A DNA stretch of 64,000 bases from Ornithinibacillus halophilus (GTDB taxonomy: Bacteria; Bacillota; Bacilli; Bacillales; Amphibacillaceae): contig NZ_FQVW01000010.1 of assembly GCF_900129485.1 (NCBI RefSeq), forward strand, positions 1-64,000. The letters run 5' to 3'. The position numbers and the translations under genes were made by a program. The notes under the pieces are model-generated. The model saw nothing but the letters and a program-made list of their open reading frames with translations, made no database searches and was not told the origin of the DNA. Shown here piece by piece: positions 34,329 to 43,459 of the stretch (position 1 is the first letter of the stretch; the number at the start of each line of letters is the position of its first letter).

Positions 34329-35333
34329 TCAAATTTTCCTAACACTATCTCTTTCTACAATTGCATGTGGGAAAATACGACTTTCTACTGTTTTATTGTT
34401 ATTGATGATATCAAATACCATTTCAGTTGCCTTTTCTCCCATTTGTTTTAGGGGTTGGGCAACAGTAGTTAGTGGTGGAATACTCATTTCAGCCAAACTT
34501 AAATTATCATATCCTATGATCGATAATTGTTCTGGAACTTTGATCCCCATTTGATAAGCTACAGATATGACTCCTAATGCTATTTCATCACTTGCTGCAA
34601 ATACAGCTGTCACTTCAGGGAACTGTTCGATTAGCTTCCTAAATCCATCCACACCATCTTCAAAACCAAACCCATGTCCAGAGACAATTTGCTTATCTGT
34701 ACAAGAGAGATTATGTTTTTCCATTGCTTGTAAATATCCATCGATTCTAGGCTGACCAGCAACCATATCTTCTTTGTTTCCACCAATCATGCCTATATTT
34801 TTATGACCATTTTTTATTAAATAATCCGTTGCAGAATAGGCAGCATGTTGGTCATCCACTCTTACATACGGGACTGGATGATCATAAGAAATCGTTGACA
34901 ACAATACAATTGGAATTTCCATTTTTTTCACAAATTGATAGTAATCTTCTGTTAATAGTTCACTCGCAAAAATAATCCCATCAATTTGCTTTTCCTTAAG
35001 TAATTGTAAATATTGCATCGTTTTTTTACCATTGGATTCCGTATGACAAATGATTGCGCTTGACCCATTCTGATGGGTAATGTTTTCAATCCCACTGACA
35101 AACTCCGTCATAAGCATGCTCGATAGTTTAGGCACCAATACACCGATGGTATGACTACGTTTACTAATTAGCCCACGAGCAATTCCATTCGGATGATAGC
35201 CTAATTCCTCTATGACTTGCATCACTTTTTTCTTCGTTTCTTCAGAATAACCCGGCTTATCATTTAGAATCCGGGAAACCGTTGCAATTGAAACATTAGC
35301 CTTCTTAGCAACGTCCTTAATTGTAATAGTCAT
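34329..35333 (-). CDS. LacI-family repressor of the alpha-glucoside operon
   Basis: A 334-residue regulator. HTH with hinge helix at residues 4-58 ('TIKDVAKKANVSIATVSRIL', 'GYHPNGIARGL'), then a periplasmic-binding-like effector domain (60-334). Gene order and two identical palindromes, one before the operon and one before its own gene, indicate that it represses both. The effector is probably the imported disaccharide or a product. It is transcribed in the same direction as the operon but separated from it by the operator region. Confidence 0.92.
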   Translation of the reverse strand: MTITIKDVAKKANVSIATVSRILNDKPGYSEETKKKVMQVIEELGYHPNGIARGLISKRSHTIGVLVPKLSSMLMTEFVSGIENITHQNGSSAIICHTESNGKKTMQYLQLLKEKQIDGIIFASELLTEDYYQFVKKMEIPIVLLSTISYDHPVPYVRVDDQHAAYSATDYLIKNGHKNIGMIGGNKEDMVAGQPRIDGYLQAMEKHNLSCTDKQIVSGHGFGFEDGVDGFRKLIEQFPEVTAVFAASDEIALGVISVAYQMGIKVPEQLSIIGYDNLSLAEMSIPPLTTVAQPLKQMGEKATEMVFDIINNNKTVESRIFPHAIVERDSVRKI

Positions 35334-35356
35334 ATCTTTTACTCCTCTAAGTAAAG

Positions 35357-35370
35357 CGTAAACGTTTACG
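35357..35370. promoter_or_regulatory. LacI-family operator upstream of its own regulator
   Basis: Second perfect copy of CGTAAACGTTTACG, 24 bp before the regulator start, implying autoregulation. Confidence 0.85.
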
Positions 35371-35389
35371 TAAGTATAGTAACATAATT

Positions 35390-35403
35390 TGAAAACGCTT
35401 GTA
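35390..35403. promoter_or_regulatory. Candidate catabolite-responsive element (cre)
   Basis: TGAAAACGCTTGTA matches the CcpA consensus TGWNANCGNTNWCA at all but one or two positions. It sits just upstream of the autoregulatory operator, a sensible place for glucose repression of the regulator gene. Confidence 0.5.
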
Positions 35404-35470
35404 AGTAATTATTGTTGATAGATGGTGAAGTTCAACTGTTCTGATATTTCAAACCGAAAATAGAGCGATT

Positions 35471-36229
35471 CTACTGAAGTAAATGATGTAAAAGTCGATC
35501 TCGATCCTCGAAAAATTGTTTAAATATCTGATAATGATTAGTATCTTCTAATCTGACTTCTTGCATTCCATCCTCTGTTAGTTCCACAATTTTTGCTTGT
35601 GGGAATGCCATCAAAATAGGGGAATGAGTGGATATGATAAACTGTGATTCTTGTTGAACTAGATCATTAATTCTTGCTAGCATAGATAATTGTCGTATAG
35701 GAGATAACGCTGCTTCAGGTTCATCTAAGATATATAACCCTTCTCCTCTAAAACGTTCATTAAATGCTGCAAAAAAAGATTCTCCATGAGACTGTTCATG
35801 TAACGACCTCCCACCAAAGGAATCGATTATTTTCCCTGATCGACCTGGCTCACGATCCATTTCTTCTATATTTGTCGCTACATTATAAAATGTCTCAGAA
35901 CGAAAGAAAAAACTATCCTTTGGCCGAAGTACGCCTCTTGCGATTGTAAGGTATTGATCTAAAATGGAATGAGAATCATAACTTGAAAAGTTAAAATTAA
36001 ACGTACCACCTTCTGGGTTAAAGCCTAATGCAACAGCAATTCCTTCAAGCAAGGTCGATTTTCCCATTCCATTTTCTCCAACGATATACGTGACATTAGG
36101 GTGTAAATCCAAACTCGTTAACTGTTTTATAACCGGTAAAGAAAATGGAAATGTATTATAAGAAGGGATTAAATCTTTCTTTAGACTTATCCTTTTAATA
36201 TACTGGCTATCTATATCAAGTATCATCAT
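35471..36229 (-). CDS. AAA family ATPase (SMC/ABC-like, stand-alone)
   Basis: About 252 residues from the ATG at 36229 (GGGAG upstream). Walker A 'VGENGMGKSTLLE' near 50, signature-like 'GGRSLHEQSHGESFF', Walker B 'LYILDEPEAAL' near 172 and switch His 'FIISTHSPILMA' near 205. No membrane partner or coiled-coil insertion, so it is a compact predicted ATPase like those of COG3910 rather than a transporter. Some relatives serve in defence pairs (OLD or Gabija type), but no nuclease domain is fused or adjacent. Function open. Confidence 0.85.
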   Translation of the reverse strand: MMILDIDSQYIKRISLKKDLIPSYNTFPFSLPVIKQLTSLDLHPNVTYIVGENGMGKSTLLEGIAVALGFNPEGGTFNFNFSSYDSHSILDQYLTIARGVLRPKDSFFFRSETFYNVATNIEEMDREPGRSGKIIDSFGGRSLHEQSHGESFFAAFNERFRGEGLYILDEPEAALSPIRQLSMLARINDLVQQESQFIISTHSPILMAFPQAKIVELTEDGMQEVRLEDTNHYQIFKQFFEDRDRLLHHLLQ

Positions 36230-36290
36230 ATTATCTCCCAACTACCAATTCTATATATGTAACGTACCATGATTTTTTGAATAATGAAAA

Positions 36291-36325
36291 CCATACGACA
36301 AACTATGATTTAGTCTGTCGTATGG
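36291..36325 (-). terminator. Intrinsic terminator of VWA lipoprotein gene
   Basis: CCATACGACA pairs with TGTCGTATGG around a 15-nt loop; TTTTC follows on the minus strand. Confidence 0.75.
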
Positions 36326-36341
36326 CCTAGACTCTCATTAC

Positions 36342-37790
36342 CTAAAAGGCATCTCCTCGTTCATCTTTTCTTCTTGACATTTCTTCCTTCCACTCATTGA
36401 CTCTTTCCTTAATTTCATCAGATATAGCATTGATTTCGTCAATTTTTTGTGAACGTAAATCTCTGAGTTCATCAAAGCGCTTCGTGTAATTTCCTGATAG
36501 TAAATCCCTTAATTCATCCCTCACTTCTCTCGGGACCATTTCTTCATCTCTCAATATGATTAAGGCTTGATCATACCTTTCATCTTCCTTTTTCACTAAT
36601 GCTCTAATTTTGTCGTGGTCTTCATCATATTCTTCATATTTTCTTAAAATCTCCCATGGACCAGGTGCTTTTGTATGTGCCCAAGCTAACTCAGCACGCG
36701 ATGGGAGCCACTCATATTCAATCGTTTCCTTTAGTTCATCTGCATCATCTGCAGAATAATACTCGCCGTTTCCTGCTTCTGAAACATCTTTCAATTGTTC
36801 TTCAGCGTCTTGATTGACATTAAAACCGATGATATTTACTTTTCGATGCTCATTTTCTTTTACAAACGATTCGGCAGCTAGAACTGGATTTCCATCACAA
36901 GTCTCAACGCCATCACTAACAATGTATAACGTAATAGCTCCCTCTGTATCCTGGCTCATCTCTGTCGCTTTTTCAATCGCGCCAGCTAAAGGTGTCCAAC
37001 CTTTACTTTCAAAACTGGCTAGTGATTCTTCAAAACTACCTTGTTCATAAGCACCTAAAGGATAAATTTCTTCGATTGTCTCACAAGATAGTTGTTTATC
37101 CGCCCCAGATTCCGAACCTTTATGTCCGTAAACAACTAATGATATATCATTATCTTGACCAATCACATCGGCAAACTGTTGAACAGCCTCCTTGGCAATA
37201 TCCATTTTCACTCTGCCATCAACAGATAATAGCATACTGGAACTAGCATCCAATAGGAGAATTGCTTTCCCCTTTTCTGCTTGTTCTCCCTCTTCCTCTC
37301 CTTCTACTACTTTTGCACCTGGTAAATCAGGCTCTGGAAAATCTGGATCATAGGCCAAAGCCGATTCAATTGCTTCGGTGTAATTAGGTGAACCTAAAAA
37401 ATGCACAATTGCCTTTTCTATATCAATCGGATTTTGGGTTTCAGATGTAACTAATTGTAAGTACTCAGTTAATTCATCTGTATGCTCGGAAACGAATTGC
37501 TTCGCATCCATTTCTATTTCTTGCTCTAATGTAATGCCCTCTAATAATTGTCCACCAACTTGATTAATCATTCCTTCTCTAGAAGGATCAACTATAGAAA
37601 GACTCGCAATCGAGAATCTTTCCTCTTCTTTCTCTTGGTGATCATTTTCAATTTGATTTTGGTCGTCGTTATCCTCAACCTCAGCAACTGAATTATTATC
37701 ATCTGGCTCTAGTTCATTTTCAGGTTCCTCATTACTACAAGCAGCCAAACATAAACTAAAAAATAATAGTACAAAAATTATCTTCTTCAA
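36342..37790 (-). CDS. Lipoprotein with von Willebrand factor A domain
   Basis: About 482 residues from the TTG at 37790, which has AAGGAGG upstream; the in-frame ATG at 37814 has no site and would spoil the signal peptide. Lipobox LAAC (Cys18), acidic linker (20-60), a helical region, then a VWA domain (about 175-360) with an intact MIDAS 'DASSSM' and later Thr/Asp residues ('VSDGVETC'). The C-terminal 120 residues are charged helices. VWA domains bind protein partners through a metal ion; this one faces outside the membrane. Related to B. subtilis YwmC/YwmD-type proteins. Confidence 0.87.
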   Translation of the reverse strand: MKKIIFVLLFFSLCLAACSNEEPENELEPDDNNSVAEVEDNDDQNQIENDHQEKEEERFSIASLSIVDPSREGMINQVGGQLLEGITLEQEIEMDAKQFVSEHTDELTEYLQLVTSETQNPIDIEKAIVHFLGSPNYTEAIESALAYDPDFPEPDLPGAKVVEGEEEGEQAEKGKAILLLDASSSMLLSVDGRVKMDIAKEAVQQFADVIGQDNDISLVVYGHKGSESGADKQLSCETIEEIYPLGAYEQGSFEESLASFESKGWTPLAGAIEKATEMSQDTEGAITLYIVSDGVETCDGNPVLAAESFVKENEHRKVNIIGFNVNQDAEEQLKDVSEAGNGEYYSADDADELKETIEYEWLPSRAELAWAHTKAPGPWEILRKYEEYDEDHDKIRALVKKEDERYDQALIILRDEEMVPREVRDELRDLLSGNYTKRFDELRDLRSQKIDEINAISDEIKERVNEWKEEMSRRKDERGDAF

Positions 37791-38034
37791 TCCTACCTTC
37801 CTCCTTGGCTCCATTTCTTAACTATAGGTTGAATTGAATGGAACAAATGGTCAATATACCATAATTCCTATTTTCTACCTTGGTAAAAAAGAACCAGAAA
37901 AAATTCTTTTAAAATAGACACAGCAGATAGTATTAACGACCTAAAATTACACAGTTGTCGAAATAAATCGTCATTAAATCTTTTGTTCGTCATATATATG
38001 GTAACTGTACAAAAAAACAGGAGGAAATAAACAT

Positions 38035-39063
38035 ATGATAAGGAAACCTTACTCACTATTGTCAGTAGTCGTTTTGTTCCTATTAGCAATATTACTTGTT
38101 GCTTGTTCAGATGGTGAGGATTCGAATGAAGAGAACCAGTCTAATCACAATACGAATTCTACAGAAAATGAAGAAGTAAATGATGAACAAAATAGCGCTG
38201 ACAATTCTACTGAAGAAGAAGAAGAACTTCCAGGGTTGGATTTACGTGTGCTTGATATTGAGCAAGTTCAGTACGATGCTGAAAGTTGGGATAACTACAA
38301 TCCAGATGAACATTTGTTTTTAGAACATGACCAACGACTTTACGTCTCTCATCAGATTACATCGGATTTATTAGGAATTAATATACAATATGATGCAGAT
38401 AACTTGTTTGCCGAAGTGTTAGAAGGAGAAAGTGACTACCAACATGAGACAATACATACTGACCATTCCTCTGCCATTGTCGAAGTAAATGAGTATTGGC
38501 GTTACGATCACGATGATTATTGGATGGCTACAGGTGCTGAGGAAGATTATCACTTTCTCGAGTATGAGGGGAATTTATATATTCCACAAAGGGTAGTTGA
38601 AATGATAGGCTATGCTCCAATTCGATATGATCGTTCACAAAATACGATTAACTTCGGCTTACTCGCTGAACCAATTGACATGTTTGAAAACGCAGAAGTT
38701 AGTAATAGTAGTGGAAGTTTACTAATTGAACCTAGAAATAGTTATACTTTTGAGGGTGAGAACCTAGGTGCAGGATATTATGTCGAGTTTGGGACGCGAA
38801 CATTTTCTAGTGGTGGTGCCATTGAGATTAACACAAATGGAGAATATAAAGAATTAGTGATTGATATTTTATCGGTTGGTACTAGCGATAGCAAGGACAT
38901 GGACGTTGAAGTTAGTGATTATTTTGGTCATGTCGACAGCATTACAATCCCTGCTCAAGAAACAGAAACACTTACAATCGATATATCAGGCCGTAATGCC
39001 ATCATTATAGAAATAACTAATAATATTAAAGCACATGCGTATTTTTCAGGTACATTAAGATGA
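38035..39063 (+). CDS. Lipoprotein with copper-amine-oxidase-like stalk domain
   Basis: A 342-residue lipoprotein (LVAC, Cys24) with a Glu/Asn-rich linker (25-65). Residues about 80-215 carry the paired short repeats of the 'Cu_amine_oxidase N' stalk domain ('NPDEHLFLEHDQRLYVSHQ', 'LEYEGNLYIPQRVVEMIGY'). The rest is a beta-sandwich of unknown role. The fold is an adhesin-like wall or spacer module; no copper chemistry is implied. AGGAGG precedes the ATG; a terminator follows. Confidence 0.8.
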   Translation: MIRKPYSLLSVVVLFLLAILLVACSDGEDSNEENQSNHNTNSTENEEVNDEQNSADNSTEEEEELPGLDLRVLDIEQVQYDAESWDNYNPDEHLFLEHDQRLYVSHQITSDLLGINIQYDADNLFAEVLEGESDYQHETIHTDHSSAIVEVNEYWRYDHDDYWMATGAEEDYHFLEYEGNLYIPQRVVEMIGYAPIRYDRSQNTINFGLLAEPIDMFENAEVSNSSGSLLIEPRNSYTFEGENLGAGYYVEFGTRTFSSGGAIEINTNGEYKELVIDILSVGTSDSKDMDVEVSDYFGHVDSITIPAQETETLTIDISGRNAIIIEITNNIKAHAYFSGTLR

Positions 39064-39080
39064 TTATATAAGGATTTTGT

Positions 39081-39120
39081 AAAAAGTAGACCTATGATAA
39101 GATTAGGTCTACTTTTATTT
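39081..39120 (+). terminator. Intrinsic terminator
   Basis: AAAAGTAGACCTA pairs with TAGGTCTACTTTT, followed by ATTTTG. Confidence 0.8.
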
Positions 39121-39183
39121 TGTTCATATGACACTATTTCTGTTATTCTTAACACAACAAAGGATAAATAAGGTGGTGAAACC

Positions 39184-40110
39184 ATGATTATTGTTCATGA
39201 TGTACTTCAAGCACGCGAGATTATTAAGGAAGTTGTTCATGAGACTCCAATCTTACACTCATCCCAGCTTAGTACAATCTCTGAAAACCAAATGTATTGT
39301 AAAGCAGAGCATTTGCAAAAAACTGGTTCTTTTAAAATCCGAGGTGCCACCAATAAAGTGAAGCAAGCTGTTCGAGAAGGAGCAACCTATGTTACTGCAG
39401 CATCTAGTGGAAATCATGGACAAGCTGTTGCATACATTGCAAAGCAATTAGGAATACCTTCAACAATCGTTGTCCCTGTTGACGCAAAAGAAAGCAAAGT
39501 AAATGCTATTAAAGCATATGGAGGATCCATAGAAAAATGTGGGACTACCTCAGCTGAAAGACTGCCAAAAGCGAAAGAATTGGCAGTTCAGCATAATGGT
39601 ACGTTTATTCCACCTTATGATGACCCTTTTATTATGGCTGGACAAGGGACAATTGGGTTAGAAATATTGGAACAGTTAGAAGATGTGGATGTAGTAGTTG
39701 TGCCGATTGGTGGTGGACTATTATCCGGTATTTTAGTAGCGATCAAACAAACCAAGCCTAAAGTAAAAATTATTGGAGTTGAACCCGAGACGGCCAATGA
39801 TACGTACCTCTCTTTACAAAACAAGAAAATCACTTCTATAACTAGGACTTCCACCATTGCTGATGGTTTAAGAACGAGTCAGCCAGGTGATATGACATTT
39901 CCAATCTTGCAACAATACTTGGATGACTTAGTACTAGTTTCTGAAGAAGAAATTAAAGTAGCTCAAAACTTTGTACTGGAACGAATGAAGCAGCTTATTG
40001 AGCCGTCAAGTGCCGTCACTGTTGCTGCCGCTATGAATAAAAAATTGGGGATTACGGGTAAAAATGTCGTCTGCGTACTATCCGGGGGAAATGTAGATAT
40101 TCAGGTATGA
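39184..40110 (+). CDS. PLP-dependent threonine/serine dehydratase
   Basis: A 308-residue fold-type II PLP enzyme. The Schiff-base Lys lies in 'TGSFKIRGA' near residue 52, the phosphate loop is 'VPIGGGLLSGI' near 180, and 'ASSGNHGQA' near 77 binds the carboxylate. It is short, without the ACT-like regulatory domain of biosynthetic IlvA, so a catabolic threonine dehydratase or serine racemase/dehydratase is likely. Single gene; AGGTGG precedes the ATG. Confidence 0.9.
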   Translation: MIIVHDVLQAREIIKEVVHETPILHSSQLSTISENQMYCKAEHLQKTGSFKIRGATNKVKQAVREGATYVTAASSGNHGQAVAYIAKQLGIPSTIVVPVDAKESKVNAIKAYGGSIEKCGTTSAERLPKAKELAVQHNGTFIPPYDDPFIMAGQGTIGLEILEQLEDVDVVVVPIGGGLLSGILVAIKQTKPKVKIIGVEPETANDTYLSLQNKKITSITRTSTIADGLRTSQPGDMTFPILQQYLDDLVLVSEEEIKVAQNFVLERMKQLIEPSSAVTVAAAMNKKLGITGKNVVCVLSGGNVDIQV

Positions 40111-40171
40111 TACGTGTCAGTATGAACAATCCGGTCGCTTCATGGAAAGACGAACGACCGGAGACTGTTCA

Positions 40172-40294
40172 TTACGTACGCTTTTTCTTCTTTCTCGATG
40201 AATCGAGTTTTTTCTTTCCTGTTTCCCTATTGGTTGTTCCTTGCCCTTCTACATCAGAAGAACCCATTCCAACCCCTACTTTTCTCTTAGCCAC
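40172..40294 (-). CDS. yuzL: YuzL-like small basic protein (40 aa)
   Basis: A GTG start at 40294 lies 8 nt after GGAGG and encodes 40 residues beginning VAKRKVGVG and containing 'VEGQGTTNRETGKKKLDSS' before a Lys/Arg-rich end. This matches my recollection of the YuzL-like family of about 40-residue Bacillus proteins. Their role is unknown; size and charge recall minor small acid-soluble spore proteins. It overlaps a longer but poor plus-strand frame that I reject. Confidence 0.65.
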   Translation of the reverse strand: MAKRKVGVGMGSSDVEGQGTTNRETGKKKLDSSRKKKKRT

Positions 40295-40393
40295 ATCCTT
40301 CACCTCCATTGTTGCTTTTCGATGGCAGTACTATATTTTCCCTAATACAATGTTTTATGTTAAAAAAGCACGGAACTTTATTCAATTAGAAAA

Positions 40394-40420
40394 CCCTTAG
40401 TGTACCTCACACACTAAGGG
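40394..40420. terminator. Bidirectional terminator
   Basis: CCCTTAGTGT pairs with ACACTAAGGG around CACAC, with T-rich flanks on both strands (minus: GTTTTC; plus: CTTTCTT). Confidence 0.7.
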
Positions 40421-40425
40421 CTTTC

Positions 40426-40848
40426 TTATAGGTTTTCTGCAAGATCTTTAATAACTTTTTTAGACTCTACAGCATCATAATACATTTGGCCATTTTTAAT
40501 TAGAGAAAAATTACCTATTTCGATTTGTAACAATGTACCTCCATCATGCTCTTCTAAAAAATATCGATAGGCAACATCGCCTTCATTTGGTTTTACTTCC
40601 CAATTTGACAAGTATAAAGAAATGATTAATTCTTTCTTTTCTTCTGCCTTTATAATGGTAGTAATGGTTTTACCTCCATTTGGATTTTCCCATACTACTT
40701 GACTTCCTTTGGTCATCTTTTCACTTGGATAATCCTCCGGTAATTCATCCCATTGGGCAACGTATTTTGGGGTAACGAGTACTTCCCATACTTTTTCCGG
40801 TTCAGCATTAATATGTATTTCATCTTTTACAACTAAATGATTTTCCAT
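40426..40848 (-). CDS. SRPBCC/AHSA1-domain protein
   Basis: A 140-residue single-domain START/Bet v1-like protein. The opening 'VVKDEIHINAEPEKVWEVLVTP' (read in parts) and 'VAQWDEL' are diagnostic of the activator-of-Hsp90-ATPase-1-like branch. The fold has a hydrophobic ligand cavity; Bacillus members are uncharacterised. It is followed 34 bp upstream by a membrane-protein gene on the same strand and may be co-transcribed. Confidence 0.85.
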   Translation of the reverse strand: MENHLVVKDEIHINAEPEKVWEVLVTPKYVAQWDELPEDYPSEKMTKGSQVVWENPNGGKTITTIIKAEEKKELIISLYLSNWEVKPNEGDVAYRYFLEEHDGGTLLQIEIGNFSLIKNGQMYYDAVESKKVIKDLAENL

Positions 40849-40882
40849 AATAACTCCCTCTTAAACATCTATTTACTACTCA

Positions 40883-41275
40883 TTATACACGATCAGCGTC
40901 TACTCTACTCTTTAACAATCCTTTAAAATTATCACGATAATACCAAACTAATACTACTTCTATACCAACAACAAGTAGCGCTAAGGCCAACATACCTGGG
41001 TCAACGAATAGATGAAAGGCTAGTATGTTTACAATAAGGCTTGCTAGTAAAACTAAAGCTAAAGGGACAAATCGGCGAATAATTAACAGTAACCCTGCTA
41101 TGATCTCTACTCCTTTTTCCATAGCTAAAAGATAGCCATCACCGAGAAACTCCATGGCTGCCGGGCTAGTCGGAGCAAAAGGTTCCAATCCGAATAAAAC
41201 TACATATCCATTTAAACCTGCACCTAAAAAGATAAGTCCTAACGCGAGTTCCATAATTCTTACAAATACTTTCAT
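40883..41275 (-). CDS. DoxX-like four-helix membrane protein
   Basis: A 130-residue protein with four membrane segments and the pattern 'ELALGLIFLGAGLNGY' and 'NILAFHLFVDPG', typical of a DoxX-like subfamily in Bacilli. It is distinct from the two canonical DoxX proteins in this window. Function unknown; relatives are linked to redox or respiratory-chain components. Good ribosome site (GAGGGTACC). Confidence 0.75.
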   Translation of the reverse strand: MKVFVRIMELALGLIFLGAGLNGYVVLFGLEPFAPTSPAAMEFLGDGYLLAMEKGVEIIAGLLLIIRRFVPLALVLLASLIVNILAFHLFVDPGMLALALLVVGIEVVLVWYYRDNFKGLLKSRVDADRV

Positions 41276-41417
41276 AGGTACCCTCCTCGTATATTGAACA
41301 AGTTTTTCTTAGGTGCATTATGTTAATTATACTTATTCCATGTTAACTTCCATTATACTTGCTCATACCAATAAGAATTCATCTTGGATAATTGTTGAAT
41401 AGATCATTTAGGTTTCA

Positions 41418-42560
41418 TTATAATTTTCTACCTTTAAAATTAATTCCATCGCTTTCAAATCGTATATTCTCGTCAAATGGCATGACGTAAGTGTCAAATC
41501 CGATATATTCAGACTTAATTAGGTGTGCGAAACTTAAGATTTTCTTATTTAACGTGAGTACAGGCATTTCTCCATTTTCTACTTCTAAAACAACCTGAAT
41601 ATGCGATTTCAAATTATACTTCTCACGTAGTTCATTAATGATATATATTTTGCTATAAAATCTACGGACAAACAAATCCATTTGTTCTTCTAAGTCAATA
41701 GATTCTACATAATCCATATCATATTCCCAACAAGTTTCTTGATAATACCTTTTATAATATGGATTAGGTCGTCCATGTGGAGGAATGATTTCTTCTCCTT
41801 TTTTATATGTCTTACTAGGCTGGATTTCGAGTTTTTCAGTAATTTCATCTAATGGAAATTCATCACCATAGATACTTAAATAAATACGGATTTTTGATTT
41901 TTCCTCATTGAGTTCAATTTTTCCTTTTTTAATAAAAGATTCAATAATTTTCATCAAGGATCTAATGATGTTTATATTTTCATCCACACTGAGGTTCGAT
42001 TCTAGGAGATCATTAGCTCCAGTTACATGTGCAATGATTAGATGATCCTTCTCTTCTAGTAGGTGTACCTCGTCTTCATAAAGCAAGTCACCGTCTTCTC
42101 CAAATAGTACAAGTCCCTTATTGGAACGGTGTGACAAAGCTTGATGCACGCTTGGATGCTGAATCTTAGGAGAAAACCAAATTGCTTGTACTTTGGGATA
42201 AGCTTGATGTAGGAGAAAATGGGAAGCAATTGTTGAGCCCACACCTATCGAAACAAACTGTATTTCTTCATATTGTTGTTTTTGTTGAAGAAACGAAGCA
42301 ATCATCTCGTTAACTATCATTGGTAGTTTTTCTTCATCAAATTGATTCATAGAATAGTGAAATTGTAGTGTATCAAACCCTGCCTCCAAAAAGACTTGAT
42401 TCGAATACCATAATAAAGGTCCTTGCGTAGTATATTCATAACTTGGAAGGACAATGGCTAACTTGTTAGACTGGTTTCCTACTTCAGTCCATGTAATGGG
42501 CATAGATAGATTATTGCTCTCTATGCTTCCTTTATGTAGTTGTAGTTGATGGAATTTCAT
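41418..42560 (-). CDS. Alpha/beta-hydrolase-like domain fused to DUF4279
   Basis: A 380-residue two-domain protein. Residues 1-210 look like an alpha/beta hydrolase ('KLAIVLPSYEYTTQGPLLWYS', read in parts; nucleophile-elbow position 'SIGVGSTIASHFL'). The usual G-x-S-x-G is replaced by GVGST, so catalysis is doubtful. Residues about 225-375 match DUF4279 ('IRIYLSIYGDEFPLDEITEKL', read in parts; 'CWEYDMDY'), a domain usually found alone and often as an immunity-like protein in toxin neighbourhoods. The frame runs unbroken between domains. No signal peptide. Confidence 0.75.
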   Translation of the reverse strand: MKFHQLQLHKGSIESNNLSMPITWTEVGNQSNKLAIVLPSYEYTTQGPLLWYSNQVFLEAGFDTLQFHYSMNQFDEEKLPMIVNEMIASFLQQKQQYEEIQFVSIGVGSTIASHFLLHQAYPKVQAIWFSPKIQHPSVHQALSHRSNKGLVLFGEDGDLLYEDEVHLLEEKDHLIIAHVTGANDLLESNLSVDENINIIRSLMKIIESFIKKGKIELNEEKSKIRIYLSIYGDEFPLDEITEKLEIQPSKTYKKGEEIIPPHGRPNPYYKRYYQETCWEYDMDYVESIDLEEQMDLFVRRFYSKIYIINELREKYNLKSHIQVVLEVENGEMPVLTLNKKILSFAHLIKSEYIGFDTYVMPFDENIRFESDGINFKGRKL

Positions 42561-42679
42561 GACCCCTGCTCCCTTTCTTTTCCACCTATTATAGTATCTA
42601 TTTATTCATTATAATACTATTATTCTGTTAATTTTCAATAACATTATTTGTTTTATTTATAAGGTGCTTAAGAGCCTAT

Positions 42680-43132
42680 TTAATGCAAATATGGTGCAAG
42701 TTCGATTAATTTCTCTTCTGGCAAGGCTTTTTCAATCATCGGAAAAATAACTCGTTCTTCTTTTCGAATATGAGTCTCTAATAATTCTCCTAATGCTTGC
42801 ATTTTACTTGTATTGAATTCTTCTGCATCTAATATTTGTTTGATTTGTGAGCGAATCTTGACGTGTTCCAGAAGCATTTCGATTACTTCAGGTTGTTCGA
42901 TAGACGCATACTCAGCATATGCTGGTAATAAAATTTCCTCTTCTTCTCTAAAATGTTCTTGTCCATTAGGATTCCAAAAGTCATCAACATCCCTTTTAAT
43001 CTCTTCTAACGTTAATCGACTTTCCTCTGTTCCAGCACGTTTTAACTTTAAAGCTACGTGCAACCCAACCATATGGTGACGAGATAATGGTTTTAGTGAT
43101 TCATGCCTCTTAATTCCTTTATGCTTTGCCAT
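42680..43132 (-). CDS. Hemerythrin-like (HHE) domain protein
   Basis: A 150-residue four-helix bundle with iron-ligand candidates His19/His20 ('LSRHHMVGLHVAL'), 'HFREEEEILLPAY', 'LLEHVKIRSQI' and 'LLETHIRKEERVIFPMIE'. Such proteins bind a di-iron centre and sense or scavenge O2, NO or iron. The window also holds HemAT and an OhrR-peroxidase unit. Single gene. Confidence 0.88.
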   Translation of the reverse strand: MAKHKGIKRHESLKPLSRHHMVGLHVALKLKRAGTEESRLTLEEIKRDVDDFWNPNGQEHFREEEEILLPAYAEYASIEQPEVIEMLLEHVKIRSQIKQILDAEEFNTSKMQALGELLETHIRKEERVIFPMIEKALPEEKLIELAPYLH

Positions 43133-43194
43133 GTAAATACACCCTTTCCTACTACTGAAAACAAGACCGTAGTCTCAATGTTAGATTCTAATTT

Positions 43195-43389
43195 TCATTT
43201 CAAAATTTCCTTTACCCTACCTACTGTACCATCTTCCAACATGACCTTAATACCATGCGGATGACTACTGGAATTAGTCAATATCTTTGAAACAACGCCT
43301 TCCGTTAACTCTCCTGAACGCTGATGCTGCTTCTGTACTACTTTCACTCGAATACCCTGTTTAATGTTTACTCGTTTTGTTCCCGGCAT
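43195..43389 (-). CDS. ywbE: YwbE family protein
   Basis: About 64 residues from the ATG at 43389 (GGAGGGG upstream). The KOW-like pattern 'GIRVKVVQKQHQRSGELTEG' and 'SSHPHGIKVMLEDGTVGRV' is that of YwbE (DUF2196). A longer in-frame start at 43434 adds 15 residues absent from the family. Function unknown; the SH3/KOW fold suggests RNA or protein binding. Confidence 0.85.
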   Translation of the reverse strand: MPGTKRVNIKQGIRVKVVQKQHQRSGELTEGVVSKILTNSSSHPHGIKVMLEDGTVGRVKEILK

Positions 43390-43459
43390 CTTTTGTGGCC
43401 CCTCCAATTCATTACTATTCACTAGGATTCCCAATATTTTCTTTAGTATAGCAGAAAAA

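Noticed and set aside
35471-36229. AAA ATPase as an OLD/Gabija-type defence gene
   Set aside because: No TOPRIM domain and no UvrD-like partner; too short for OLD proteins.
40107-40400. Plus-strand 97-codon frame after the dehydratase gene
   Set aside because: It overlaps the better-supported YuzL-like gene on the minus strand, has no ribosome site and its translation is low-complexity Phe/Ser.
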